Positions 7,746 through 16,471 of a DNA stretch of 64,000 nucleotides are shown piece after piece. Location: the NCBI GenBank assembly GCA_016887485.1, contig CP069394.1:930001-994000 (forward strand), read 5' to 3'. The number at the start of each line of letters is the position of its first letter. The first letter of the stretch is position 1. This stretch comes from Chloroflexota bacterium. Lineage in GTDB: Bacteria > Chloroflexota > Anaerolineae > Anaerolineales > Anaerolineaceae. The position numbers and the translations under genes are program-made. The notes beneath the pieces are model-generated. The model had not been told where the DNA came from and made no database searches. It saw nothing but the letters and a program-made list of their open reading frames with translations.

Positions 7746-8566
7746 ACCTGACGCCCGAAGATCGTGACGGCCTGCTGGAACGCGTGCTGAAAGCCCATAA
7801 ATATCGGGAGAGCGGGCTCAACACCGAGACCGTTCTGGACCTGATTGACCAGGAAGTCCCCCGCCAGAGCTCGGAAAAAGCGCTCTATAAGGCCATCCGA
7901 GCAAAGCTGCATAATATCGTGGCGCCTTATCTCGGTGATCCGGATTATTCACTGCTGTCTGCAAAGCTGGATGCCCTCGCTGATCCCACCCTCGACTCAC
8001 CGGAACTTCGCACTATTTGCCTGGAAACCCTAAAGTCCCACGCTTCCACGGCTGAACGCATTCCCGAGCAGGAAACAATCTATCAGCGTCTGTTTGCGGC
8101 AACCGGCCAACCAGACACCATTGTGGACCTGGCCTGTGCGCTGCATCCCCTGGCCTTCCCCTGGATGGGGCTGCCTCTCACGACCGCTTACCACGCTTAT
8201 GACATCATCCAGCCTCGAGTGGATTTTATCAACCACTTTTTTGAGGTCATCGGTCTGGCCCCCCTGGCAGAGAATCGCGATATCCTCGTATCCCCACCGG
8301 AAATCCATGCCGACCTGGGACTCTTCTTCAAAGAAGCCCACCGCTTCGAAAAACGTCAACCGGGCTGCAACCGTGATTTTTGGGCAAAACTCAATGTGGA
8401 CACCCTGGCCGTCTCCCTGCCCACCCAGAACCTGGCCGGCACCCACAGCCTGTTGGATCATCACCGTCAACTGGTGGAATCCAATCTCGCGCCGGGAAAA
8501 ATCCGGGAGGAATTGATCTTCGATAAAGAAGTGATCTTCCTGATCGATCACCCAGGGAGGCAATAG
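7742..8566 (+). CDS. Diverged tandem paralog of the m7G1405 methyltransferase
   Basis: 274 aa, clearly homologous to the preceding gene: HASTAER kept at 100-106, same fold order and length, about one helix offset. Key motifs have drifted: the SAM motif is DLACALHPLA (129-138) rather than DLACGLNPLA, LLKTIPCLE is replaced by FFKEAHRFE, and the VSFP(A/T)KSLGGRNKGM signature is VSLPTQNLAGTHSLL with the Arg/Lys residues lost. These changes suggest altered RNA recognition or loss of catalysis; it could be a partner subunit of the first enzyme or act at another base. It overlaps its neighbours by 4 bp (ATGA) and 1 bp (TAGTG), implying translational coupling and roughly equal synthesis. The family call is firm; function is open. 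Confidence 0.78.
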   Translation: MNLTPEDRDGLLERVLKAHKYRESGLNTETVLDLIDQEVPRQSSEKALYKAIRAKLHNIVAPYLGDPDYSLLSAKLDALADPTLDSPELRTICLETLKSHASTAERIPEQETIYQRLFAATGQPDTIVDLACALHPLAFPWMGLPLTTAYHAYDIIQPRVDFINHFFEVIGLAPLAENRDILVSPPEIHADLGLFFKEAHRFEKRQPGCNRDFWAKLNVDTLAVSLPTQNLAGTHSLLDHHRQLVESNLAPGKIREELIFDKEVIFLIDHPGRQ

Positions 8567-10014
8567 TGGCTGAAAACAGCAAACTTCGCCCCAGCCTGGA
8601 GCGCTTCTCCGACATCCTGAGCGAGAAGGACATCGAACAAATCCTCGCCATCCAGGAGCAGCCGCTCCCCATCGGGATCCGGATCAATCCGCTCAAATCC
8701 AACCCCGCCGAAGCGATCGCAGCCCTCTCAGTCCGGTATGGCTGGCAAGTGACTCCCATTCCCTTCTGCGAAAATGGCTGGCTGATCCATTCATCCGAGA
8801 AGTCCCCAGGCACCGCCATTGAACACAAAATGGGCCAGTATTACTTACAGGACGCAGCCTCGATGGTACCCGTCAGCTTGTTTGATATGGACCTGCCGCA
8901 GCCATTGGTATTGGATATGGCGGCCTCACCCGGCGGCAAGACCACCCACCTGATTGATCGCACAGGGGATAAAGGCTTTATCCTGGCCAATGACGGCAGC
9001 AAGGGTCGCATCTCCGCTCTGCGTGCTGTGCTCTCCAACTGGGGTGGCGCTAACATTGCCATCAGCAACTATCCAGGCGAATCCTTCGGGAGCTGGTTTC
9101 CTGAAACCTTCGACCGGGTTTTGCTGGATGCGCCCTGCAGCATGGAAAACCTGCGCCCGACGGAAAACCGTCCCCTGCGGGAGACAACGATGGATGAGCG
9201 CCTCCGGCTACACGATCGCCAGTTGGATTTGCTGATCAGCGGGTTGACCAGCCTCAAGATTGGCGGCCAGATGGTCTACGCCACATGTTCGCTCGCCCCT
9301 GAAGAGGACGAAATGGTGGTCAATGCGGTCCTGGATCAATTCCCCAATACCCTACAAATCGAAGATGTCTCCCAGCGCTTCCAGCTCCACACCCCCGGCA
9401 TCACTTCTTTCGGTTCAGAGCATTTTCACCCCTCATTAGAACATGCCCTGCGGCTCTGGCCCCATTTGACGGGTATGTCCGGCTTTTTCACCGTGCTGAT
9501 CACCAAAACTGACACTATGCCCACCAACAAGCAGGCACCCCCGGCCAGAGACCTGAGCCGAACGGGATTATTGCCGTTAAATACAACAGAAACTCAGGCG
9601 CTTGAAGATGAAATCACAAAATCCTTCGGTCTCTCGCTAAGCGCTGTGTTGGATGACTTCAATCTCCAACTTTTCCAGCGCAGCCAGCAATATTTCCTGA
9701 TCCCCTCGGCCTATTTGGACCGCTTCCAGGAACTACCTTATGAATATATTGGGATGTCTTTAGGGAAATGGGTCAGCGACCGTTTTGAGCCCTCTGCAGA
9801 ATTTATCAGCCGTTTCGGCTGGCATTTCACAAAGGAAATCATCACGATTTCACCCGAAAAAGTCGAACAATGGATTGCCGGACGCGATATTCGCAACCCA
9901 CAGGTGGAAAAACCCGCTCAGGGTCAATATGTACTGGTCAAAGACTCAGATGGACGAAACCTGGGTTTGGGCAAACTCCTACCCAAACGCCTGCGAAACA
10001 TGCTGCCACGTTGA
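8566..10014 (+). CDS. RsmF/NOL1-Sun family RNA m5C methyltransferase
   Basis: 482 aa, starting at GTG 8566 that shares a base with the previous stop (TAGTG). Motifs: MAASPGGKTTH (SAM motif I), DAPCSMEN with the motif IV Pro-Cys, and YATCSLAPEEDE with the catalytic Thr-Cys of motif VI. The C-terminal extension of about 150 aa resembles the PUA-like end of RsmF (for example GLGKLLPKRLRNMLP). RsmF makes m5C1407 in 16S rRNA; Sun/RsmB relatives target C967. The RsmF-like C-terminus and the operon context (RsmI-like and Rmt-like enzymes for C1402 and G1405) favour C1407. The last 36 bp overlap plsC tail to tail. The specific target is inferred. Confidence 0.85.
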   Translation: MAENSKLRPSLERFSDILSEKDIEQILAIQEQPLPIGIRINPLKSNPAEAIAALSVRYGWQVTPIPFCENGWLIHSSEKSPGTAIEHKMGQYYLQDAASMVPVSLFDMDLPQPLVLDMAASPGGKTTHLIDRTGDKGFILANDGSKGRISALRAVLSNWGGANIAISNYPGESFGSWFPETFDRVLLDAPCSMENLRPTENRPLRETTMDERLRLHDRQLDLLISGLTSLKIGGQMVYATCSLAPEEDEMVVNAVLDQFPNTLQIEDVSQRFQLHTPGITSFGSEHFHPSLEHALRLWPHLTGMSGFFTVLITKTDTMPTNKQAPPARDLSRTGLLPLNTTETQALEDEITKSFGLSLSAVLDDFNLQLFQRSQQYFLIPSAYLDRFQELPYEYIGMSLGKWVSDRFEPSAEFISRFGWHFTKEIITISPEKVEQWIAGRDIRNPQVEKPAQGQYVLVKDSDGRNLGLGKLLPKRLRNMLPR

Positions 10015-10686
10015 TCCACTCAGATGCTCAATGAATTCTTGAGCATCATTCACCTTATCCGTATAATACCCCCGATATTTTTCCGGCAGCAGCCTGGCGA
10101 TCTCAATCATCATCTCGTCAGCCACTTCCTGCAGGATACCCTTCTCGCGATCTTGGCCATTTAGGTCAAGCCGGAACGGTTCACCGACCTTAATTGCCAT
10201 CGGTGTGCGTTTCAATTTCTTCAGATTAGCGGAATAATCCTCATGCCCGTAATAAACCACCGGCAGGATTGGTACGCCCGCTTTCATCGCCAGCATCGCC
10301 ACGCCAGGTTTGGCCTGGATCAGATGCCCATCGCGGGTGCGGGTGCCTTCCGGCGCCACAGCCAGGATTTTCCCTTCCTTCAAAGCCTCCTGAGCCGCCC
10401 GAAAAGCGGTGAAATCGGCGATCTCCCGATTGATCGGGATGCCATCCCAGACATTGAACAGAAAACGGTAAAGGGCATTATCCCAGGTCTCCTGTTTCAC
10501 CAGCCCTGTCGTGGGCCGGGGGTACATATGGGAAATGATGACCGGGGCATCCAGTGAGTTGATATGGTTCACCACCACCAATAAAGGCCCCTCAGCCGGC
10601 ACCTTGTGCAATTCAGATTTATCAATCTTGAGAAAGATATTGCACAGGAACCGGACAATATGATTAACCAACCATCTCTTAATCAT
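9979..10686 (-). CDS. plsC: 1-acyl-sn-glycerol-3-phosphate acyltransferase (PlsC family)
   Basis: 235 aa. It contains the acyltransferase box NHINSLD (HX4D), a second block (WDGIPINRE) and EGTRTRDG (EGTR), then a hydrophobic GVPILPVVYYG segment, the standard order for PlsC. It converts lysophosphatidate to phosphatidate at the membrane. It begins 4 bp after the lipid-kinase gene, so the two form a phospholipid operon together with or behind rsmE. The 3' end overlaps the RsmF-like gene on the opposite strand by 36 bp, so no terminator separates the two operons. Chain-length specificity cannot be read from the sequence. Confidence 0.9.
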   Translation of the reverse strand: MIKRWLVNHIVRFLCNIFLKIDKSELHKVPAEGPLLVVVNHINSLDAPVIISHMYPRPTTGLVKQETWDNALYRFLFNVWDGIPINREIADFTAFRAAQEALKEGKILAVAPEGTRTRDGHLIQAKPGVAMLAMKAGVPILPVVYYGHEDYSANLKKLKRTPMAIKVGEPFRLDLNGQDREKGILQEVADEMMIEIARLLPEKYRGYYTDKVNDAQEFIEHLSGSTWQHVSQAFG

Positions 10687-10690
10687 CGGA

Positions 10691-11614
10691 TTATCCGCAA
10701 ATCATCTGAAGCTGCTGTTTGAGGATCGACACTTCCAGTTCAGTACCGGCCTCGCAGATGGTCTCACCATCAGCGTGCACCGGTAGAGAGCCCGAAACTG
10801 CTGTGATTTTCACACGCTGGCTCAGCGGCATTTTTACAGCCTCGTGTTCACTTTGCGTGCCATTCATCACTTTGGGGAAAATTTTCAGGATTTCCCGACG
10901 GCTAACCCCTTCAACAATGCATAAATTCAAGAAGCCATCGTCCTGCTCGGATTCGGGCGCGAACATGAACGAACCACCCATCCGCCGGCCATTCATCAGA
11001 GAGACCAGCAAGCAGGGTTGTTCAATAACCTCATCATCCAGTTCCACACGGAGTAATGGCGCTCGGAAATAAAGGAAAATCGTTTTGACGGCCGCAATTA
11101 AATAAGCGGGAATGCCGCTGATGAACTTAGGCAGTTTTGCAGCCTCAAAACCAACGATGGTATCAAAACCGATCCCAACGCCATTGCCAAAATAACGACC
11201 TTCCGGATAATCCCCACCCTTGACCAGGCCGACATCAATCGGACGGGGTTTGGTCTCAGCCAATGCCTTGCAGGCTTCTTCCAAATCCTGCGGAACACCC
11301 ATCCCATAGGAGAAATCATTGCCCCGGCCAACCGGCAGGACGCCCAGGTTCGCACAAAGGTTCCCAGCGATCGCATCCTGCATCAGGCCGTTGATCACCT
11401 CATTGGCAGTACCATCACCCCCCACCGACACCACCGTCTGATAGCCATTGGCCCCCGCCTCCTTCGCCAGTTCAATGGCATGGCCGGGGTACTCGGTCAG
11501 GATAATGTCATAATCCAGTTCAAGTCCATTAAGGATGGATTCAATTTCAGGAATGGCTTTGAGGGCAGAGCCTCTCCCGGCCAGCGGGTTGACGATCAAG
11601 CAGTATTTATGCAC
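10691..11614 (-). CDS. Diacylglycerol/lipid kinase family protein (DgkB/YegS-like)
   Basis: 307 aa with the DAGK catalytic signature: IVNPLAGRGSA near the N-terminus, SVGGDGTANEVINGL (GGDGT nucleotide site) and LPVGRGNDFSYGMG. The start is GTG at 11614, 7 nt after GGAG; no nearby ATG fits better. The family phosphorylates diacylglycerol or related lipids using ATP and is soluble or membrane-peripheral. It sits 4 bp upstream of plsC, consistent with phosphatidate recycling. The substrate (diacylglycerol, undecaprenol or other lipid alcohols) cannot be decided. Confidence 0.88.
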   Translation of the reverse strand: MHKYCLIVNPLAGRGSALKAIPEIESILNGLELDYDIILTEYPGHAIELAKEAGANGYQTVVSVGGDGTANEVINGLMQDAIAGNLCANLGVLPVGRGNDFSYGMGVPQDLEEACKALAETKPRPIDVGLVKGGDYPEGRYFGNGVGIGFDTIVGFEAAKLPKFISGIPAYLIAAVKTIFLYFRAPLLRVELDDEVIEQPCLLVSLMNGRRMGGSFMFAPESEQDDGFLNLCIVEGVSRREILKIFPKVMNGTQSEHEAVKMPLSQRVKITAVSGSLPVHADGETICEAGTELEVSILKQQLQMICG

Positions 11615-11693
11615 GTGTTTTCTCCAAGGCAGATCTGTATACCTAATCTAACCCATAATAAGTAGTAAAGTTTCAAAAAAGAATAACAGGTTT

Positions 11694-12449
11694 TTACCTA
11701 ACCTGGTTTGTGTTTTCAACCAAATACAGGACCAAGCCCGGGAAGAAGATGGCCGCAGTCTCCATCCTGAGGATCCGCGTCCCTAAAGAAACCACCTGGC
11801 AACCGCATTCAAGCGCAGCTTCCACTTCATCTTCTGAGAAACCGCCTTCCGGGCCGACTAACAAACGGATTCTGACTCCTGAATAACCAATCAGGAGATC
11901 ATTGAGCCCAGATTCCTCCGGGTCCTTTCCCTCCCAGGCTATAAGCGACAGGACATCATCACTTGGTTCACCTTGCAGCAAGTCCGAAAATGGCACTGGG
12001 TCGTTCAGCTCCGGCAGTTTTCCGCGCCCGGATTGCTCCGCAGCTTCCCGGATGATGCGCTCCCAGCGGTCACGCCGTTTCGGCTTCAGCTCGTCGGATT
12101 GCACCAGTGTGCGGGAGGAGATGAATGGCGTAAAGACACTCACACCAATCTCGGTCCCCTTTTGCAAAATCCACTCGAATTTATCCCGATGTGAAAGCCC
12201 CACGCATAGCTCAATTGTGACGATTGGCTCTCCTTTTGTCATTGAAGAGTCCAAAATCTGCCCCTGCACGGTTTTCTCAGCAGAGTCAATATCCAGCGCC
12301 ACGTGATATACCTTGCCGGAATTATCCAGCACCTCCACTGGGTCACCTGCCTTCAAACGGAGGACGTGGACTATCTGATGACTAAGGTCGGGGGGAAACT
12401 GGACGTCCTTCCCTTTAATATATTCCGGCTGGATAAAAAATCGATTCAT
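11694..12449 (-). CDS. rsmE: 16S rRNA m3U1498 methyltransferase RsmE
   Basis: 251 aa SPOUT-class methyltransferase with an N-terminal PUA-like beta domain (HVLRLKAGDPVEVLD), then the SPOUT core: QKGTEIGVSVFTPF, RIIREAAEQSGRG, LLVGPEGGFSEDEV and the trefoil-knot SAM loop SLGTRILRMETAA. RsmE methylates N3 of U1498 at the top of helix 44 in 16S rRNA. It reads divergently from the transporter at 12490 with only 40 bp between them, and 79 bp separate it from the lipid-kinase gene downstream. With the operon at 5150 and the rsmI at 13228, this makes another helix-44 enzyme in the window. Confidence 0.95.
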   Translation of the reverse strand: MNRFFIQPEYIKGKDVQFPPDLSHQIVHVLRLKAGDPVEVLDNSGKVYHVALDIDSAEKTVQGQILDSSMTKGEPIVTIELCVGLSHRDKFEWILQKGTEIGVSVFTPFISSRTLVQSDELKPKRRDRWERIIREAAEQSGRGKLPELNDPVPFSDLLQGEPSDDVLSLIAWEGKDPEESGLNDLLIGYSGVRIRLLVGPEGGFSEDEVEAALECGCQVVSLGTRILRMETAAIFFPGLVLYLVENTNQVR

Positions 12450-12489
12450 AACACGGTATACTTACAACATTCAAATTTGGAGTTAACAA

Positions 12490-13224
12490 ATGGACGCTGA
12501 AAAGAATTCTACACCAACAACACAATTCAAGTATCTCGATATTATCACAATTGTCTTCGTTTTAGTTCTTGTTCTAAGCAATATTGCCTCATCAGCCAAG
12601 ATCATCGACTGGGGCATCAGCCTCGGGCCGATTCAACTCAGCTTTGACGCCGGGACAATCCTCTTCCCGATCAGCTATATCTTCGGTGACGTGCTCACGG
12701 AAGTCTACGGCTATAAACGCTCCCGCCGGATCATCTGGCTCGGTTTCGGCGCACTGATCTTCAGCGCACTCGTCTTCCGTGTGGTTCAGATCCTTCCCGG
12801 TGAAGCTGTTTGGGAATCTGAAGTCGGTCAACAATCCTACAACATGATTCTGGGCAGCATGAGCACCGGTGGGATTGTCGTCGCCAGCCTGGCGGGTTTC
12901 TTCGCCGGCTCCTTCTCCAATGCCATCATCATGGCGCTGATGAAACTGCTGACCAAAGGGAAATATCTCTGGATGCGCACCATCGGCAGCACCATCATTG
13001 GCGAAGGTATGGACACCTTCACCTTCATCCTCGTTGCCTCAGCGCTGGGTGTGTTCCCCTGGGAAATCTTCTGGAGCCTGACCGTCACCAACTACATTTT
13101 CAAAGTCGGGGTGGAAGCCCTGATGACGCCCGTGACGTATTGGGTGGTCAATCACCTAAAGAAATCCGAAGGCGTCGATGTTTTTGATAAAGATACCAAA
13201 TTCTCCCCCTTTATTTTCAAATAG
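12490..13224 (+). CDS. Queuosine precursor transporter (YhhQ/DUF165 family)
   Basis: 244 aa with about six transmembrane helices. The signature DVLTEVYGYKRSRRIIW, the opening LVLSNIASSAKI and the SNAIIMALMK and GSTIIGEGMDT segments are typical of the YhhQ/QPTR family, which imports queuosine precursors (preQ0, preQ1 or queuine). The RBS is GGAG (TTTGGAGTTAACAA before ATG). The gene lies tail to tail with rsmI, 3 bp apart, with no terminator. A salvage transporter fits the Tgt-like enzyme at 5849, although a canonical tgt may lie elsewhere. I saw no preQ1 riboswitch in the 40-bp leader. Confidence 0.9.
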   Translation: MDAEKNSTPTTQFKYLDIITIVFVLVLVLSNIASSAKIIDWGISLGPIQLSFDAGTILFPISYIFGDVLTEVYGYKRSRRIIWLGFGALIFSALVFRVVQILPGEAVWESEVGQQSYNMILGSMSTGGIVVASLAGFFAGSFSNAIIMALMKLLTKGKYLWMRTIGSTIIGEGMDTFTFILVASALGVFPWEIFWSLTVTNYIFKVGVEALMTPVTYWVVNHLKKSEGVDVFDKDTKFSPFIFK

Positions 13225-13227
13225 ACT

Positions 13228-13896
13228 TTAGTCCCTTTTACCTTCAATAACCACGGTGTATTCTCCCCGTGGTTTTTCTTTTTTAACCGCTTCTAGCAGC
13301 TCACTGAGCAGCCCCCGAGAGACTGTTTCAAACTTCTTGGTCAGGTCATTGGCAACTGCAGCCGGACGATCACCCAACACTTCCAGAGCGTCCTCCAAAA
13401 AAGCCTCGATCCGGTAGGTACTTTCATAAAAGACTTGAGTATGCGGTGTCTCGGCATCGGCCGCAAGGAACCGCTTGCGTGCACCGGATTTGCGCGGTGG
13501 AAAGCCCTTGAAAGTGAAACTGTGTGCCGGCAGACCGGAAAGTGATAACGCCATCACTACGGCTGATGCGCCTGGGATAGCTGTCACGGGGATTTCATTT
13601 TCAATGGCAGCCCTGACCAAGGTATACCCCGGATCGGAGATAACCGGCGTCCCAGCATCGGTCACCACGGCAACCGACTGACCTTCCAATAGCATCTCCA
13701 TCAGCTTCGGCACAGCCTTTTCTTCATTGAAAGCATGATAGCTCTTCTGAGGTTTATGAATATCATAATGATTCAGCAGGATGGAGGTCTTGCGGGTATC
13801 TTCCGCGGCGATCAGGTCCACTGAACGCAGTACTTCCAAAGCCCGCAAGCTGATATCACCCAAATTTCCAATCGGTGTCGCCACTAAATACAACAT
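13228..13896 (-). CDS. rsmI: 16S rRNA 2'-O-ribose C1402 methyltransferase RsmI (canonical copy)
   Basis: 222 aa, slightly short for RsmI because the C-terminal extension is missing. All core signatures are canonical: [60 protein letters not shown] and the late GEYTVVIEG. It 2'-O-methylates C1402 in helix 44. The start codon directly follows the HAD gene stop (13897), so both are read as one transcript. This copy, not the one at 5150, is expected to carry the housekeeping function. Confidence 0.93.
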   Translation of the reverse strand: MLYLVATPIGNLGDISLRALEVLRSVDLIAAEDTRKTSILLNHYDIHKPQKSYHAFNEEKAVPKLMEMLLEGQSVAVVTDAGTPVISDPGYTLVRAAIENEIPVTAIPGASAVVMALSLSGLPAHSFTFKGFPPRKSGARKRFLAADAETPHTQVFYESTYRIEAFLEDALEVLGDRPAAVANDLTKKFETVSRGLLSELLEAVKKEKPRGEYTVVIEGKRD

Positions 13897-14520
13897 TTAG
13901 GCTCCTTCAGCAAGATATGCCCGGATTTCACCAGTGGCTTGCTGGTTATCCTTAAAATGCACCGCGGTAATACCAAGATCGCGGGCTGCTTCAACATTGG
14001 GCAGGTAATCATCCAGGAATAGCGTGGTTTCCGGTGTCGCATTAAGCCGATTCAGCGCAATTTCATAGATGTCCGGGTCAGGCTTGATCACGCCCTCCTC
14101 CGCAGAAATGATGATATCCTCGACGATCTTATCCAACTCAAAGGTGTCAACCATCAAGCTGCGCGATTTATCACCGGCATTGCTCAGGATGCCGGTCTGG
14201 TAATTGTTGTGTAATTCTGACAACAGATCAACCATCGGCTGATTCAACATCTTCTTCGTTGAGGTGTGGCGTCTGATTCGTTTCATAAGGCGGCTGTTGA
14301 TCTGCCATCGTTCAGCCATCAGTTGCCACAATGTCTCCTCGGGGATATGACCCAAACAAATTTCATTCATCAACTCCGATTCGTTGGGATTGGCTAAAAT
14401 AGCTGAGACCTCCGGATCGTCCTTGATTCCAAGCACTTTACGCCAGTGTTTCATCCAGTTGCGATCCGGCGTCAGGAATAGCACGTCACCAAAATCAAAT
14501 ATGATTGTTCTAATTGTCAT
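13897..14520 (-). CDS. HAD-superfamily hydrolase (subfamily IA, YihX/epoxide-hydrolase-like)
   Basis: 207 aa. HAD motif I is DFGDVL (nucleophile Asp8 and general acid Asp11), motif II ILSNAGD, the lysine region GVIKPDPDIYEIAL, and motif IV LFLDDYLPNVEAA. A small helical cap follows motif I. This is the haloacid dehalogenase-like phosphatase group that includes YihX. The substrate is unknown. It is the first gene of a two-gene unit with rsmI and has a candidate promoter 42-70 bp upstream. Confidence 0.85.
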   Translation of the reverse strand: MTIRTIIFDFGDVLFLTPDRNWMKHWRKVLGIKDDPEVSAILANPNESELMNEICLGHIPEETLWQLMAERWQINSRLMKRIRRHTSTKKMLNQPMVDLLSELHNNYQTGILSNAGDKSRSLMVDTFELDKIVEDIIISAEEGVIKPDPDIYEIALNRLNATPETTLFLDDYLPNVEAARDLGITAVHFKDNQQATGEIRAYLAEGA

Positions 14521-14561
14521 AATACTTCTATCTTTTTTGTCCCATGTAATTAAGTAGAGTC

Positions 14562-14589
14562 ATTATATCAGGCTTGTCGAGTCCGCCAA
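14562..14589 (-). promoter_or_regulatory. Candidate sigma-70-type promoter for HAD-rsmI
   Basis: On the minus strand, TTGGCG (14584-14589) is separated by 16 bp from a perfect TATAAT (14562-14567), 41 bp upstream of the HAD start codon. The -10 is strong and the -35 moderate. Confidence 0.5.
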
Positions 14590-14687
14590 AATGTTCCAGG
14601 CAAATTATTTAGGGAATCCATTGTTGGCTGAAAACAGGTAAAATAGTCTCAACGTTAACCCATTTTTGAGGTCAAGAAGGATATATT

Positions 14688-16418
14688 ATGGAGAGAACCG
14701 TTCCCACAAGAGCATCGGATGAGATTGATCTTTATCTGCGGACCATATACTCGTTGCTGAGGTCCACTACCCGGGTGCGCATCCGCACTCTGGAAGAGGT
14801 CCACGCGGGGATGAATTCCTCTCTGCACCCAATGGCAAAATCGGTTGAACCCGACGTCTCTTCGATGATTTATGCTGTCCTTCGGCTCCCGGCTTGCATC
14901 ATTGATGTCAAAGCCGTCCTTCTTGGGCAAAGCGCCACCGTTTTTGAACAATCAGGACTGAAAAATGTCGAATCCTGGCAGGAAGTGACCGCCCGTGCCC
15001 GCCGTCGGCGCTGTTTCTATAACGGCAAAGACCTGCTGGCCTGTTATATCGCCTCCCGCTCCGACATTGACGATGTCGTCCCCTTGCTCACCGCTTTCCA
15101 AATCGAATGGAATAAACTCCATAACTTCCTGCAGGAACTCTCCCTCCGGGAAATCGAATCTCTGTCCGTTGACTCCCCAGAAGATATGGAAACCCTGGCA
15201 GGCATATTACGGATATCCTTTGAATCCCTATACCGTCTCGTAACCATTTGGGGCGACGACTTCATCCCCATGATAGGCCGCATCCATGAAAAGATGATGG
15301 ACCTGGAAGTGCAGCTCTTCAGCGGCTCACTCAACGAATACCGCCGGGCCACTCGGTTCTGGTGGGATAATATTGATCGCCGCTTCCCAGATATCACCAA
15401 GCGCCCTGTCTATTTCATCTCCAGTAACACCCACAGTATCCCCAACCTGCTGTCCGGCTTTGCGCTCACCCAGGAAGAACGTCTGGCCAGTTTCCTTGAT
15501 AATGGCGTGGATGGGGATCTGCTTTCCGAATGGCGGGACATCAATGAACAGGAAGTCCCCTCCCGACCGGAGAATTTCCTCTATTACATCCTAAAGAAAT
15601 ACCAGGCCATTCCCGAAGGCCGAGACTTGGTCAAAGCTCAGGAAGAATATGAGAAGCTCTACGGCATCAATCGTTTCCCCAGCGAGCACGCCTTTGACGT
15701 TGAGGCGCAGATCATTGAACTCTCCAAACTCAACCCGGAAACCATTGATCCCCGCCTCTCACCGGAAGCCTTTGCCGGCCAGCATGCGGATTGGACCTTT
15801 CTGCAAAAAAGCGACGCCCTGGTTCTCAACATCGACTATCCCCTCGGTCTGGCAGCCTACACGCTTCTCGTGAAAATTGCTGAACATGCCAGCCCCTTGC
15901 TGGGCATCTATGTGATGGGCAAAGCAGCCACTCTCAACGGGCGGCGAGGTGACGTGATCATTCCCAACGTCAGCTACGATGAACACTCCGAAAACACCTA
16001 TATGTACAGCAACTGCTTTGTCGCTAACGATGTCAGCCCTTATCTGGTCTATGGCACCGTGATGGACAATCAAAAGTCCGTCACCGTCCTTGGCACTTAT
16101 CTCCAAAATGCCCAGGTCATGGAAGTGGTCTACAGGGAAGGTTACACGGATGTCGAAATGGAAGCGGGTCCATACCTCTCGGCGGTATATGAACTTTATC
16201 GCCCGAGCCGTCACCCCGTGAACGAGATCGTCAATCTCTACAACCTGCCGTTTGACCTCGGGATTTTGCACTACGCATCAGACACGCCCCTGACCAAAGG
16301 TGAGAACCTCGGAGCAGGCACCCTCTCCTACTTTGGTGTGGATTCGACCTATGCCACCTCGCTGGCCATTCTGCGTCGAATCATGAAATTGGAACATGAC
16401 AGGGTGATGAAATTCTAA
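14688..16418 (+). CDS. Uncharacterised 576-aa protein with nucleoside-phosphorylase-like C-terminus
   Basis: I do not recognise a named gene. Residues 1-330 are mainly helical with no clear motif. From about 375 the pattern resembles the PNP/UDP (NP-I) fold: a buried strand DALVLNIDYPLG, then VMGKAATLNGRRGDVIIPN (compare the AMP-nucleosidase block on GKIGTL..KRGD), and TDVEMEAGPYLSAVYE with the NP-I Glu-Met-Glu (E490-M491-E492). That suggests binding or cleavage of a nucleoside or nucleotide. I recall similar proteins annotated DUF6909, but cannot confirm. RBS AAGAAGGA precedes ATG 14688. It is divergent from HAD-rsmI and has no obvious operon partner except the AT-rich gene 53 bp downstream. 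Confidence 0.7.
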   Translation: MERTVPTRASDEIDLYLRTIYSLLRSTTRVRIRTLEEVHAGMNSSLHPMAKSVEPDVSSMIYAVLRLPACIIDVKAVLLGQSATVFEQSGLKNVESWQEVTARARRRRCFYNGKDLLACYIASRSDIDDVVPLLTAFQIEWNKLHNFLQELSLREIESLSVDSPEDMETLAGILRISFESLYRLVTIWGDDFIPMIGRIHEKMMDLEVQLFSGSLNEYRRATRFWWDNIDRRFPDITKRPVYFISSNTHSIPNLLSGFALTQEERLASFLDNGVDGDLLSEWRDINEQEVPSRPENFLYYILKKYQAIPEGRDLVKAQEEYEKLYGINRFPSEHAFDVEAQIIELSKLNPETIDPRLSPEAFAGQHADWTFLQKSDALVLNIDYPLGLAAYTLLVKIAEHASPLLGIYVMGKAATLNGRRGDVIIPNVSYDEHSENTYMYSNCFVANDVSPYLVYGTVMDNQKSVTVLGTYLQNAQVMEVVYREGYTDVEMEAGPYLSAVYELYRPSRHPVNEIVNLYNLPFDLGILHYASDTPLTKGENLGAGTLSYFGVDSTYATSLAILRRIMKLEHDRVMKF

Positions 16419-16471
16419 TATCAATAAGATAATATTTTTGTGTTTTTCAGTTGTTTTTTGGGAGGCGAACA

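Noticed and set aside
6936-8566. Recently acquired aminoglycoside-resistance cassette
   Set aside because: No insertion sequence, integron or composition change; genes are fused by overlaps into a resident operon.
12450-12489. preQ1 riboswitch before the queuosine transporter
   Set aside because: The gap is only 40 bp, shared with a divergent gene, and no preQ1-type C-rich loop or pseudoknot is visible.
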